8,293 bases of DNA from NCBI GenBank assembly GCA_903884915.1, contig CAISGS010000306.1, positions 1 through 8,293 of the forward strand, given 5' to 3'. Shown here in pieces: positions 1 to 7,580 of this stretch. Each line of letters begins with the position of its first letter. Position 1 is the first letter of the stretch. A program made the translations under genes and the position numbers. The notes beneath the pieces were generated by a model. The model searched no databases. It had not been told where the DNA came from and saw only the letters and a program-made list of their open reading frames with translations. The DNA is from an uncultured Caulobacteraceae bacterium. Its GTDB lineage: Bacteria; Pseudomonadota; Alphaproteobacteria; Caulobacterales; Caulobacteraceae.

Positions 1-833
1 AGCAGGAACGGCGCGTAGACCCGGCCAATCTCGGCCAAGAGCGGCGATAGGGCCGCGCGCGCCTCATCGGCGGTGAACCAATCGCCCTCTTGCGGGTCGA
101 GCCCCGACAGATCTTCCATCAGATCCAACCAGGCCCGCACCCGATAGGACCGCGCGATGGTAATGGCCGCAGAGGTGGGCTCGATGATCGCCAGTTGGGT
201 CAACTGACCATAGAGCGCAAAATCGGCCGATGAGGGCCTAGCGCCCAAGACATAGCCCCTATGCTGCAAAAGGCCGTCGAGAATGTCGATGAACCGCTCA
301 TAGCTTGATTCAATGGTCTCGGCCGTTACCCCATTGGAGCCCACCACATAGAGCCGATCAAATTGGCGCTTCGAAATGGCGTCTGAATATTGCTTGGCCG
401 CGCCCGGCTCGGACCGGTTCTGAGCCCAATAGACCAGCATTGGCCCGGCATTGTCGTGGTCGGCCTTATGGTACCAACGAAAATGGAACATGGCCTTGGT
501 CAGCCATTCATCCGCATAGTCCTCAATCAGATCATTCAAGAACGACAGGACAGGATCGGTCGGGATCGCAGAGCGACCCTCATATTCTCCCTCAAGCCGA
601 CGGGTCAGGGGCGTGGAATCGGTCACAGCCTCAAGGCCGCCCTGTCCATCGGGATAGTAGAAGGTCGGCAGGAGCGGCACCTTGGGGACAGGATAGCCCG
701 GCTTGGGCGGACGGCCCGAGGTCCAGTGGACCGCATAGGGGATGCGCCGATAGCGCAACAAGGCCACCATCTTACGGGTATAGGGAGAGCCTGGAGCCCC
801 CATCAATTCCAACGGTGCTTGGGTCATGGTCAT
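1..833 (-). CDS. Glutathione S-transferase-fold protein, partial (N-terminal 277 codons)
   Basis: The gene enters from its start at 833 and runs off the left edge, so the C-terminus and stop are not visible. The N-terminal part (about residues 8-85) looks like a thioredoxin/GST_N fold. GSPYTRKM at 15-22 sits where the glutathione-activating S/C residue of GSTs lies. KVPLLP at 51-56 carries the expected cis-proline, and TDS at 71-73 matches the usual glutathione-binding E/D-S pair. An all-helical GST_C-like part follows, with EDYADEW at 104-110 and a Y-V-L-G...RPSSADF element at 194-205. These show the fold, not the substrate; enzymatic activity is unproven. Two in-frame ATGs exist (833 and 827). 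A GGAGGA Shine-Dalgarno sequence lies 4 nt before the first and 10 nt before the second, so either could be used. It lies downstream of hemY on the same strand but is separated by a 92-bp gap with a palindrome, suggesting its own promoter. Confidence 0.85.
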   Translation of the reverse strand, partial: MTMTQAPLELMGAPGSPYTRKMVALLRYRRIPYAVHWTSGRPPKPGYPVPKVPLLPTFYYPDGQGGLEAVTDSTPLTRRLEGEYEGRSAIPTDPVLSFLNDLIEDYADEWLTKAMFHFRWYHKADHDNAGPMLVYWAQNRSEPGAAKQYSDAISKRQFDRLYVVGSNGVTAETIESSYERFIDILDGLLQHRGYVLGARPSSADFALYGQLTQLAIIEPTSAAITIARSYRVRAWLDLMEDLSGLDPQEGDWFTADEARAALSPLLAEIGRVYAPFL

Positions 834-837
834 GGGA

Positions 838-843
838 TCCTCC
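838..843 (-). promoter_or_regulatory. Shine-Dalgarno of the GST-like gene
   Basis: The minus strand reads GGAGGA here, 4 nt from the ATG at 833 and 10 nt from the in-frame ATG at 827. It supports translation starting in this gene rather than read-through from hemY, but does not decide between the two ATGs. Confidence 0.65.
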
Positions 844-865
844 GACAGGCTAAACCGGCGTGATT

Positions 866-892
866 ATTATTGGCAACGAAACTGCCAATAAT
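866..892. promoter_or_regulatory. Perfect 10-bp inverted repeat upstream of the GST-like gene (operator or hairpin)
   Basis: The arms ATTATTGGCA (866-875) and TGCCAATAAT (883-892) are exact reverse complements around a 7-nt centre. The arms are AT-rich in otherwise GC-rich DNA. The site lies between the hemY stop (926) and the GST-like start (833). On the minus strand, TTGGCA at 888-883 resembles a -35 box, and AATAAT at 868-863 resembles a -10 box with a short 14-bp spacer. A transcript starting near 856 would leave room for the observed Shine-Dalgarno sequence. The repeat would then cover the -35 box and part of the -10 box, as an operator often does. A hairpin acting as terminator for the hem genes is possible but less likely: only 4 of 10 stem pairs are G-C and no U-tract follows on the minus strand. 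Confidence 0.5.
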
Positions 893-925
893 TCCTCGCC
901 TGGTCAAGCCGCCCTTAGGGGCGCG

Positions 926-2464
926 CTATACCGGCCGGGGCTTGGTGCCCAAACGGCGGCGCGGCGCCGGTCTGCGGACCATCGTGGCGCTAAGATCAGA
1001 GGCCGACAGATTGATGCCATCGCCGAGCGGACCGGGATCATCTGGAATGGGCGCCGCGCCGATGGCTGAGGCGGCTGCGGCCACAAAGGGGGCGGAGGCC
1101 TCATAGGCCGAGGGCAGGGACGGCAGCTCACTGATCGACCGCTCGCGGCGCTCAAAGCGAGGATGGATCAACTCCCCGGTCTCAGCATAGGCGACAGACA
1201 GTCGCGCCCAGTCGCCGGGCGTATAGGCGAAGGCCCGGCCTTCGGGATCGAGGTCAGACCAGTCCGGCTCTTGCGGCGCCGAAGCGCCCCGAGCGATCCA
1301 GGCGCGGGCTTCATCCGAGCGATGGGCGGCAAAATGGACACGCGCCATTAGACCACAGAGGCGCGCGGTCGGCGCAACATCAGGCTCGAGCAGGACCGAG
1401 GCAAAGGTCAGGGCCGCCGACGGGTCGGCCAGCAAAAGCGCCTGCTCGACCATGAGAATCTGACTTTCGCGGTGACCGGGATTGAGCGCCGCCAAGGCCT
1501 GCAAACGGACCGCGCGGGCCTTTGGCGTCTCGCGGCTATTCAAGTCCCGATAGGCCAGCCAAAGAGCGGGGTGGGGACCGGACCGCCACGCCGTTTCAAT
1601 GAGAGAAGAGGCCTTAGAGGCCTTGCCATCCGCCTGTAAAAGCCGGGCCGCCATCACCGCGCCCGGCGCGAAGCCCGGCTGAAGCTTGGTGGCCTGAAGG
1701 GCCAGATCCAAAGCCTGAACCCGCGCCCGATCATCAATCTGGTTCTCAAGACCCGCTGCCGTCGCGGCCAAGAGCGCCGCACGGCCACGGTCCGCCACGA
1801 TCGGCGAAACGATCTTACGGTCTTGGGCCCCTTTCAAAAGGGCTAAGGCCTCAGCCCAATCAGCACTTTGCAGCTGATGTTCGAATACCGCCCGCCACGC
1901 CCAGCGCGCGGTCTTGGCCAAGCCATAGGCCTCTTGAGCATGGCGCAGGGCCTTGGCGCGATCGCCCTGCAAAAGCGCCGCTTGCATCAGGCCCCGATGG
2001 GCCGCAAGCCGCATATCGGGAAAGCCGAGCATGGCCGTGTAGGCCGCCTGAACAGCCGCAGCGTCACCCGCCGCCTCAGCCGCCTGCGCCGCCAAGAGCC
2101 GAACCAAGGCTGGGGTGTCCTCGACAAGATCGGCGGCCTTTTGGCCCAACCGCCGCGCCTCGGATCCGTCGCCTGCTGCTGCGGCCAGAAAGCCGCGCGT
2201 CAGAACCTCGTTGCCTTGTCGACGGCGGGTTTCCGCGCGCGCTAAGGCCGCGCGGCGCGGCATTCCGATCAACCAGATTAGGCCTTGCCAAAACAGGGTT
2301 GCAAAGAGGGAGGTAAAAACAACCGCCAGCAGAGCTGCAGCCGCCGTCATGTCGAGACGCCAGCCCACCCACTCAACCGTTGCATGACCCGGCGCACCGG
2401 TCACCGACAGGCCAATGACGGCAACGACACAGACGAAAAATAGAATGAAGGCGACGCGGATCAT
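926..2464 (-). CDS. hemY: HemY N-terminal domain / TPR membrane protein
   Basis: This 512-residue protein starts with two hydrophobic segments (about residues 3-22 and 40-67), then basic residues, then a long alanine-rich helical region with TPR-like repeats to about residue 400. That layout and its place after hemC-hemD match the proteobacterial HemY family. The name comes from its linkage to hem genes. It is unrelated to the Bacillus HemY protoporphyrinogen/coproporphyrinogen oxidase, and no catalytic motif is visible. The repeats are probably cytoplasmic and used for protein contacts, which is inference. The C-terminal 80 or so residues are low-complexity and end in a basic proline-rich tail (APRRRLGTKPRPV). 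The ATG overlaps the stop of the preceding mitofilin-like gene in ATGA, and GAGGT lies 6 nt upstream (2471-2475), so translational coupling is likely. Confidence 0.85.
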   Translation of the reverse strand: MIRVAFILFFVCVVAVIGLSVTGAPGHATVEWVGWRLDMTAAAALLAVVFTSLFATLFWQGLIWLIGMPRRAALARAETRRRQGNEVLTRGFLAAAAGDGSEARRLGQKAADLVEDTPALVRLLAAQAAEAAGDAAAVQAAYTAMLGFPDMRLAAHRGLMQAALLQGDRAKALRHAQEAYGLAKTARWAWRAVFEHQLQSADWAEALALLKGAQDRKIVSPIVADRGRAALLAATAAGLENQIDDRARVQALDLALQATKLQPGFAPGAVMAARLLQADGKASKASSLIETAWRSGPHPALWLAYRDLNSRETPKARAVRLQALAALNPGHRESQILMVEQALLLADPSAALTFASVLLEPDVAPTARLCGLMARVHFAAHRSDEARAWIARGASAPQEPDWSDLDPEGRAFAYTPGDWARLSVAYAETGELIHPRFERRERSISELPSLPSAYEASAPFVAAAASAIGAAPIPDDPGPLGDGINLSASDLSATMVRRPAPRRRLGTKPRPV

Positions 2465-3351
2465 GCGCCAACCTCGCGGCCCGTGGCACGGCTCAGGGAC
2501 TTAAGGGCCGACGCCCGCAAGGCGCCGATCTGGCGATCCAGTTCCGCCCGCCGCTCCAGTCCCGACCGCCACTGGGTCATGGACAGTTGCGCATCCTTGG
2601 GCAGGTCGTCCAAGGCCTTTAGGGTCGCATCAAGCTCGCCATCATTGAGCAGCCGCTCGGCGCGGGCCAAAACCGCATCTGGACCCTTGCCGGTGACCTT
2701 GTCGACGCGCCGAATGGTGACGATGGAGGCCAGAACATGGAGGGCCTCAGCAAAGGGGCCCGAATCCTTGCCCGGCGTTCGGGCTGCGACGGCCGCCTTT
2801 GCGGCAACCTCTGGGAAGCTGCTGGCTAATGCAGAGCGGGTCGGGGCACCGGTTTGGGCGAGACGGCGCAGGGTCCGCAAGTCTGTGGTGGCAGGTAAGA
2901 GCGGCTCAACCGCCTTGAGGTCATCATCAAAGGGCTGTGAAGATTGCGCCGCCTGTTGCAGGGCTGACGCCGCCAGCGCGGAGGCCGCAGCCGCAGCCTG
3001 CTGATGTTGGTCCGCCTCAAGCCGTCCGACCCGCTGGTTGATCGCAAAAAGCTCGGCGTCCGGAACGGTGGGCTTGGGCGCGTCAAGCGCAAGCTCATCG
3101 GCTGGCGCTGTCGCCGCATCGGCTGATCCCGAAGCGGACGGTTCAGCTACCCGGGTCGTCGTCGCAGTGGGGCTCGGAGATGCGGCGCTCTGTCTAAAGA
3201 CCTGCGGGCCATAGACGCCAATAAAGACACCCAGTCCGATACAGACTAGGCCGAAAACCATCGACACCCAAAAACCCAAACCCAGAAGTGACCGACGCCG
3301 CACGACGGGCGAGGGTCCTAAATTTGGGGCCGTGCTGTGATCGGGTTCCAT
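2461..3351 (-). CDS. Mitofilin/Mic60-like inner-membrane protein
   Basis: This 296-residue protein has a short cytoplasmic-type N-terminus ending in RRR, one strong membrane segment (about residues 22-47), and a Pro/Ala/Ser/Thr-rich linker (55-95). A predicted coiled-coil-like stretch rich in Ala and Gln follows (about 98-138), then a helical C-terminal domain. That domain begins FDDDLKAVEPLLP and has GAPTRSALASSFP at 168-180, a pattern seen in the mitofilin-like proteins of Alphaproteobacteria (COG4223). Mic60 homologues shape inner membranes (cristae or intracytoplasmic membranes) and contact the outer membrane. That role is known for relatives and only inferred here. The C-terminal domain would be periplasmic. 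ATG at 3351 is preferred to a TTG two codons upstream, because AGG stands about 9 nt before the ATG but too close to the TTG. The gene lies 56 bp after hemD and overlaps hemY by 4 bp. Confidence 0.8.
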   Translation of the reverse strand: MEPDHSTAPNLGPSPVVRRRSLLGLGFWVSMVFGLVCIGLGVFIGVYGPQVFRQSAASPSPTATTTRVAEPSASGSADAATAPADELALDAPKPTVPDAELFAINQRVGRLEADQHQQAAAAASALAASALQQAAQSSQPFDDDLKAVEPLLPATTDLRTLRRLAQTGAPTRSALASSFPEVAAKAAVAARTPGKDSGPFAEALHVLASIVTIRRVDKVTGKGPDAVLARAERLLNDGELDATLKALDDLPKDAQLSMTQWRSGLERRAELDRQIGALRASALKSLSRATGREVGA

Positions 3352-3375
3352 AATCAAAGGCCTGCAGGTTCAATT

Positions 3376-3390
3376 GCCGCCGGATGCGGC
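3376..3390. repeat. Small GC-rich inverted repeat in the hemD-mitofilin gap
   Basis: GCCGC (3376-3380) and GCGGC (3386-3390) can pair around a 5-nt loop in the 56-bp gap between the hemD stop and the mitofilin-like start. No U-tract follows it on the minus strand, so it is not a convincing terminator. It could weakly affect mRNA stability, or be chance in GC-rich DNA. Confidence 0.2.
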
Positions 3391-3407
3391 CTCACAGTGT
3401 TGGACGT

Positions 3408-4085
3408 CTAATCTAACAGACTAAGGATTGAAGCTTCGTTCGCAATCGGGGCAACAGCCCTTTGACGGAACTTTATGGCATTTAGTGGCATAAGTGCGGC
3501 CTCAGAGAGACCAAAAAGACACATATTTTGCGCTTCGTGCCGCGAAATCATGGCCGCCGCCCGTCGCGCGGCCATCGCCGAGTGAATCAGAATCGCTTCG
3601 ACAGCTTTTGGAATGTCCGATCTTGGCGCGTCAATCGTCTCATAGAGGGTCACGCGACGGGCCGGGCAACCACCGTGCTTAAGAAGGCCCGTCAGGTCTC
3701 CGGCCGGTTGGCGTGCGCTGAAATGGACCAGATCGCCTTGCCATGAGACAGGATTTGCGAGGATCAGCGCCGCCAAATCGGACACGGCCCCGCCTGCAGA
3801 CCGAACCTTCTTAAAGCCTGCCCGATGGGCCGCCTCTGCCGTAGCATCACCAACCGCAAAGACCGGGCGATCGGCTAAGGCCGGGACGAGGTCTAGCGAT
3901 AGGGCGGCATCGATCGCGGTCTGGCTCGTAAAGGCCAAGGCCCCAGCAGTTGTCCACTCTTCCAGAGCCACCGGCACAAGACGTGTCTCGATCAGGGGTT
4001 GGACCACCGGTTCATGGCCCATCTGGACCAGCCGCTCGGCGGTGGCGGCGGCCTGAGGCTGAGCCCGGGTGACCCAGACGCGCAC
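3408..4085 (-). CDS. hemD: Uroporphyrinogen-III synthase
   Basis: HemD cyclises hydroxymethylbilane with inversion of ring D to give uroporphyrinogen III, the last common precursor of heme, siroheme and cobalamin. It is a cytosolic enzyme of about 240-260 residues; this one has 225, slightly short. HemD sequences diverge strongly, so the call rests on weak motifs plus context. These are VTRAQPQA near the N-terminus (5-12), FTSQTAID (52-59), AVGDATAEA (77-85), VTLYET (145-150, with the family's frequent tyrosine), the LIHSAMAARR stretch (166-175) and FGLSEAA (191-197). These appear in the expected order for the two-lobed fold. It starts with GTG, 8 bp after the hemC stop, with only a weak purine-rich ribosome binding site. 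Translation is therefore probably coupled to hemC. Confidence 0.88.
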   Translation of the reverse strand: MRVWVTRAQPQAAATAERLVQMGHEPVVQPLIETRLVPVALEEWTTAGALAFTSQTAIDAALSLDLVPALADRPVFAVGDATAEAAHRAGFKKVRSAGGAVSDLAALILANPVSWQGDLVHFSARQPAGDLTGLLKHGGCPARRVTLYETIDAPRSDIPKAVEAILIHSAMAARRAAAMISRHEAQNMCLFGLSEAALMPLNAIKFRQRAVAPIANEASILSLLD

Positions 4086-4093
4086 CCTTAAGC

Positions 4094-5065
4094 CTAATGT
4101 TCCGGCAGCAGCAAACGATCGCCGCCAGCCGCCTGGATCAAGATCCCCATGCCATGGCCAAAATCGCGCACGGCCTTCAACCTTAGAGCATCGGTGCTTA
4201 GGCTTGCCAGATCGAGCGTGCCCTCTTGCCGGAACCGCTCCTCGCCCATCGGGGTCAGGGCCTCAACGGTCAGGGTCATCAGGCTGCCGACGGTTCGCGC
4301 ATGGGCCCCGATGGCGGTGCGGCAAGACCCTTCCAGGGCCTCAAGCGCGCCGCGCTCAGCCGCAACCGCCAGGGCCGTGGGCAGATGGTGCAGAGCCTGA
4401 ATCCAAGCCGCGTCCGCATCCTCGATCCGGGTCTCGATGGCCAGCGCCCCTTGGCCCGGCGCAGGCGGCGCCGCCACAGGATCGAGCAAAGAGCGCGGCA
4501 GATGGCCAAGGCCGAGCCGGTTTAACCCCGATAGGGCTAGCAAGATGGCATCGGCCTCGCCGCGCTCCAGCTTGGCAATACGGGTATCGACATTGCCGCG
4601 CGTCATGACGATCTCAAGATCAGGCCGGACAATCAGACATTGGGCTTGGCGGCGAAGACTGGCCGTCCCCAGCCGTGCGCCTTGGGGCAGGTCTTCCAGC
4701 CGGTCATAGTGCAGAGACAGAAAGGCATCGCGCGGATCTTCACGCTCTGGCACGGCGGCAATAATCAGGCCTGCGGGCAGCTCTGCCGGAACATCCTTGA
4801 GCGAATGGACGGCGCAATCAATGCGGCCATCGAGCAGGGCCTCTTCGATTTCCTTGGTAAAGAGCGCCTTGCCACCCACCTCCAGCAGCCGCCGATCCTG
4901 AATACGGTCGCCCGATGTGGTGATCTCAACCAAGGGCGCGATCTGGTCGGCGTCCTCAGGCGCACCGCCAAGGGCTGCGACAATACGGGCCTGCATCATG
5001 CGGCTCTGGGTCAGGGCCAGCTTTGAGGCGCGGGTGCCAATTCGGACAGAAGGTTGCTTAAGCAC
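4094..5065 (-). CDS. hemC: Hydroxymethylbilane synthase (porphobilinogen deaminase)
   Basis: HemC joins four porphobilinogens into hydroxymethylbilane on a covalently bound dipyrromethane cofactor. From the GTG at 5065 it has 323 residues, normal for the family. Motifs are complete: [10 protein letters not shown] (8-17), TSGDR (50-54), [12 protein letters not shown] (69-80), HSLKDVP (87-93, catalytic Asp91), [10 protein letters not shown] (133-142), GNVDTR (157-162), [11 protein letters not shown] (201-211) and [12 protein letters not shown] (245-256). Cys248 is the cofactor attachment site. The start is the least certain point. GTG at 5065 stands just before the conserved N-terminus but has no good Shine-Dalgarno sequence; the nearest GAGG is 13 nt away. 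A longer form from TTG at 5128 would add 21 unconserved residues and overlap tsaD. It is the first gene of the minus-strand hem set and diverges from tsaD. Confidence 0.97.
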   Translation of the reverse strand: MLKQPSVRIGTRASKLALTQSRMMQARIVAALGGAPEDADQIAPLVEITTSGDRIQDRRLLEVGGKALFTKEIEEALLDGRIDCAVHSLKDVPAELPAGLIIAAVPEREDPRDAFLSLHYDRLEDLPQGARLGTASLRRQAQCLIVRPDLEIVMTRGNVDTRIAKLERGEADAILLALSGLNRLGLGHLPRSLLDPVAAPPAPGQGALAIETRIEDADAAWIQALHHLPTALAVAAERGALEALEGSCRTAIGAHARTVGSLMTLTVEALTPMGEERFRQEGTLDLASLSTDALRLKAVRDFGHGMGILIQAAGGDRLLLPEH

Positions 5066-5082
5066 GGGCGGAAGGCTACCTC

Positions 5083-5088
5083 GGAGGG
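5083..5088 (+). promoter_or_regulatory. Shine-Dalgarno that fixes the tsaD start
   Basis: GGAGGG lies 7 nt before the ATG at 5096. This near-ideal site favours that ATG over an upstream in-frame TTG (5054) and over the ATG at 5132. Confidence 0.8.
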
Positions 5089-5095
5089 ACAATCT

Positions 5096-6244
5096 ATGCC
5101 TGCTACAGGAGAGGCGGCCAGACCGCAACCTATGAGCCCGTCCGCTGACACACTCTCGACCGCCACTGTAACCGTACTGGGGATCGAAACCAGCTGCGAC
5201 GAAACCGCCGCGTCGGTGGTTCGGCTAGGCCCCGAAGGCTCGGTGGTCCTGTCCAGCATCATCGATAGCCAGATCGCTAAGCACGCTCCCTTTGGCGGTG
5301 TGGTGCCCGAAATTGCCGCCAGAGCCCATGTCGAGGCCATCGACCATGTCATCCGCGCCGCCATGGACGAGGCGGGCCTTGGCTATGAAGACCTCGATGG
5401 TGTGGCGGCCACCGCTGGGCCAGGATTGGTCGGCGGTGTGATGGTGGGTCTGTCCGCCGGAAAGGCCATTGCCTTGGCCCGCGGCCTGCCGCTGATGGCG
5501 GTCAACCACCTCGAGGGCCATGCGGTATCGGCCCGGCTTGAAGCCGATGTCGCCTACCCCTTCTTGCTACTCCTGACCTCTGGCGGCCATTGCCAGCTTT
5601 TGGATGTGGCGGGGATTGGTCGTTGCCAGCGACTGGGCACCACCATTGACGACGCCGCCGGTGAAGCCTTTGACAAGATCGCCAAGACCATGGGCCTGCC
5701 CTATCCCGGTGGCCCGGCGCTCGAAAGGCTGGCCGAGGGCGGCGACCCCCATCGCTACCCCCTACCCAGAGCCCTTTTGGGTCGGCAAGACTGCGACTTT
5801 TCCTTTTCGGGTCTCAAGACCGCCGCCGCCCGCATTGCTGTGACCTTGACCACCGAGGATGAACGCCGCGACCTTGCCGCCGCAGTGCAAGGCGCCATTG
5901 CCCGCCAACTGACCGAGCGGACCGAGCGAGCTATGGCGCTCCATGGCCAAGATCGTGACCCAAAAGATCGCCGGTTCGTGGTTGCTGGCGGCGTTGCGGC
6001 CAATGGTACCGTGCGCGCGGCTCTGCTGGCGGCCTGCGAAAAACAGGGCTACAGCTTTGCGGCCCCACCGCTGCGATACTGCACCGATAATGCGGCCATG
6101 ATCGCTTTGGCCGGAGCCGAGAGGCTTCTGCTTGGCTTGACAGACCCGCTCGATGTTGCCGCAAGGCCAAGATGGCCCCTTGATGAGGCGATGGCCGCGT
6201 CCAATCCCATCCACAAGCCCAGCCGCAAGGGGGCCAAGGCATGA
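5096..6244 (+). CDS. tsaD: tRNA N6-adenosine threonylcarbamoyltransferase
   Basis: TsaD (formerly Gcp/YgjD) transfers the threonylcarbamoyl group from TC-AMP to A37 of ANN-decoding tRNAs, working with TsaB and TsaE in the cytoplasm. The 382-residue product shows the ASKHA-fold signature [13 protein letters not shown] (28-40), [10 protein letters not shown] (67-76), TAGPGLVGG (106-114), NHLEGH (137-142), TSGGHCQL (161-168), [10 protein letters not shown] (185-194), YPGGP (203-207), FSFSGLKTA (235-243), GGVAAN (298-303) and CTDNAAM (329-335). His138, His142 and Asp331 match the metal ligands of the family. About 25 residues precede the conserved core, more than in most homologues; the strong Shine-Dalgarno sequence still supports this start. 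Its stop overlaps the gpsA start in ATGA, so the two are probably co-translated. tsaB and tsaE are not in the window. Confidence 0.97.
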   Translation: MPATGEAARPQPMSPSADTLSTATVTVLGIETSCDETAASVVRLGPEGSVVLSSIIDSQIAKHAPFGGVVPEIAARAHVEAIDHVIRAAMDEAGLGYEDLDGVAATAGPGLVGGVMVGLSAGKAIALARGLPLMAVNHLEGHAVSARLEADVAYPFLLLLTSGGHCQLLDVAGIGRCQRLGTTIDDAAGEAFDKIAKTMGLPYPGGPALERLAEGGDPHRYPLPRALLGRQDCDFSFSGLKTAAARIAVTLTTEDERRDLAAAVQGAIARQLTERTERAMALHGQDRDPKDRRFVVAGGVAANGTVRAALLAACEKQGYSFAAPPLRYCTDNAAMIALAGAERLLLGLTDPLDVAARPRWPLDEAMAASNPIHKPSRKGAKA

Positions 6245-7257
6245 CCACAGCCACCCGAACCTTTTCCCATGTCGGCATTCTGGGTGCGGGCGCTTGGGGC
6301 ACGGCCTTGGCGCAGGTCTGTGCTGGGTCGGGGCGGGCCGTCACCCTCTGGGCCCGCGAGCCAGAGGTCGCCGCCTCGATTAATAACGATCACGAAAACC
6401 GTCTCTTCCTGCCCGGCGTGACCTTGACGGGCAGCATCACGGCCCGCTCAGATTTGGCAGAGCTCGCGACCTGCGACCTGATCCTTGCCGTCCCACCCGC
6501 CCAACATATGCGCACGACCTTGAGCGCCCTTGCGGCCCATATCCAGCCCGCCACCCCGATCATCCTTTGCGCCAAGGGCATTGAGCAGGGCTCGCTCAAG
6601 CTAATGACCGAGGTGGCCGAAGAGACCTTGCCGGGTCAGCCCATAGCGGTCCTGTCCGGCCCCAGCTTTGCCGGTGAGGTGGCACGCGGCCTGCCCACCG
6701 CTGTGACCCTCGCCTGCGCCGACGAGGCCCTTGGCCGAGCGCTCGCCGACCATCTGGGGACCCGAACCTTCAGACCCTATCTGGCTACCGATCTGATCGG
6801 GGCCGAGGCAGGCGGGGCCATGAAGAATGTGCTGGCCATTGCCTGCGGCGTTGTTGAGGGCAGGGCCCTGGGCCGTAGCGCCCATGCCGCCATTGTCACC
6901 CGAGGCTTTGCCGAAATGACCCGGCTCGCGGTGGCCCTCGGGGCCGAGGCTGAAACCCTCGCCGGGCTCTGCGGACTGGGCGATCTGGTCCTGACCTGTT
7001 CGAGCCACCAATCACGCAATATGAGCGTTGGTCTGGCCCTTGGCCGAGGTGAAAGCCTCGCTGAGGCCCTATCCGGCAAGCTCAGTGTCGCCGAAGGGGT
7101 CGCCTCAGCCCCCGCCGTTCGCGCCCTCGCCGCCAAACTCGGGGTCGAAACCCCCATCTGCGAGGCCGTCGCGGCGGTCTTAGCCGGTGAAATCGATCTA
7201 GATGGGGCCATAGACAGGCTTCTATCCAGACCCATTCGCCCCGAACATGACGCTTAA
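6241..7257 (+). CDS. gpsA: Glycerol-3-phosphate dehydrogenase [NAD(P)+]
   Basis: GpsA reduces dihydroxyacetone phosphate to sn-glycerol-3-phosphate, the backbone for phospholipid synthesis, in the cytoplasm. The 338-residue protein has the dinucleotide-binding GAGAWG (15-20), NRLFLPGV (53-60), AVPPAQ (83-88), CAKGIE (110-115), [11 protein letters not shown] (140-150) and [13 protein letters not shown] (191-203, catalytic-type Lys195). These are followed by [12 protein letters not shown] (242-253), SRN (258-260) and AEGV (284-287). This full set in order is diagnostic. AAGGGGG at 6227-6233 lies 7 nt before the ATG, inside the end of tsaD, and the ATG overlaps the tsaD stop. A 25-bp gap then leads to the YciI-like gene. 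Confidence 0.97.
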   Translation: MTTATRTFSHVGILGAGAWGTALAQVCAGSGRAVTLWAREPEVAASINNDHENRLFLPGVTLTGSITARSDLAELATCDLILAVPPAQHMRTTLSALAAHIQPATPIILCAKGIEQGSLKLMTEVAEETLPGQPIAVLSGPSFAGEVARGLPTAVTLACADEALGRALADHLGTRTFRPYLATDLIGAEAGGAMKNVLAIACGVVEGRALGRSAHAAIVTRGFAEMTRLAVALGAEAETLAGLCGLGDLVLTCSSHQSRNMSVGLALGRGESLAEALSGKLSVAEGVASAPAVRALAAKLGVETPICEAVAAVLAGEIDLDGAIDRLLSRPIRPEHDA

Positions 7258-7267
7258 GAGTCACACC

Positions 7268-7275
7268 AAGGAAAG
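7268..7275 (+). promoter_or_regulatory. Shine-Dalgarno of the YciI-like gene
   Basis: AAGGAAAG stands 7 nt before the ATG at 7283. This supports that start rather than an upstream ATG at 7247 that would overlap the end of gpsA. Confidence 0.7.
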
Positions 7276-7282
7276 CATAAAT

Positions 7283-7570
7283 ATGGCCCTCTATGTTCTG
7301 ATCTGCCACGACCGCGCCGACAGCCTTGCCCTTCGGATGGCCACGCGCGAAGCCCATCTGGCCTATGTCCGTGATCACCCCTTGCCTCTGAAGGTGGCCG
7401 GTCCGATCCTGTCTGACGGCGGCGAGATGGCGGGTTCCATTCTGGTCTTCGAGGCCGACAGCCGCGATCAGGTCCAAGCCTTTGCTGATCACGACCCCTA
7501 TGCGATTGCGGGCCTGTTTGAGCGTAGCGAGATCATGGGCTGGAAGGTCACCTTGGGAGCCCTCGGCTAG
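7283..7570 (+). CDS. YciI-like protein
   Basis: This 95-residue protein has the form of the YciI-like family, a ferredoxin-like alpha/beta fold that usually dimerises. Family features present are the REAHLAYV stretch (22-29, with conserved Arg22 and His25), the AGPILSDGGEMAGS segment (39-52) and DPYAIAGL (71-78). Members resemble the chlorophenol/muconolactone-type dimeric barrels. The conserved His and Asp have been proposed as catalytic, but no general reaction is known, so none is assigned here. A start at 7247 would add 12 unconserved residues and lacks the good Shine-Dalgarno sequence. It sits 25 bp after gpsA and 10 bp before the Rieske gene, so it is probably part of the same transcript. 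A YciI-like gene next to tsaD-gpsA is a known alphaproteobacterial neighbourhood. Confidence 0.88.
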   Translation: MALYVLICHDRADSLALRMATREAHLAYVRDHPLPLKVAGPILSDGGEMAGSILVFEADSRDQVQAFADHDPYAIAGLFERSEIMGWKVTLGALG

Positions 7571-7580
7571 GCTCCTAACC

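Noticed and set aside
305..863. Two overlapping plus-strand open frames opposite the GST-like gene
   Set aside because: They lie antisense to a well-supported coding region with recognisable GST motifs, show no family features, and are rich in Pro/Arg/Ser/Gly as expected for shadow frames in GC-rich DNA.
3361..3368. CCTGCAGG palindrome upstream of the mitofilin-like gene
   Set aside because: An 8-bp palindrome is too short to claim as an operator. It overlaps the probable ribosome binding region and has no second copy nearby.
4069..4608. 179-codon plus-strand open frame opposite hemC
   Set aside because: hemC is unmistakable on the other strand. The frame has low-complexity Pro/Arg/Ser/Gly composition and no start signal.
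5054..5082. Possible tsaD promoter: TTGCTTA, 14 bp, GCTACCTC
   Set aside because: The -10 part resembles the Caulobacter housekeeping consensus (GCTANAWC, 7 of 8), but the -35 part matches poorly. A start about 7 nt downstream would fall at or beyond the Shine-Dalgarno sequence at 5083-5088, which the mRNA needs.
5762..6214. 150-codon minus-strand open frame inside tsaD
   Set aside because: It is antisense to conserved TsaD motifs (SGLKTA, GGVAAN, CTDNAAM), with no ribosome binding site or homology that I recognise.
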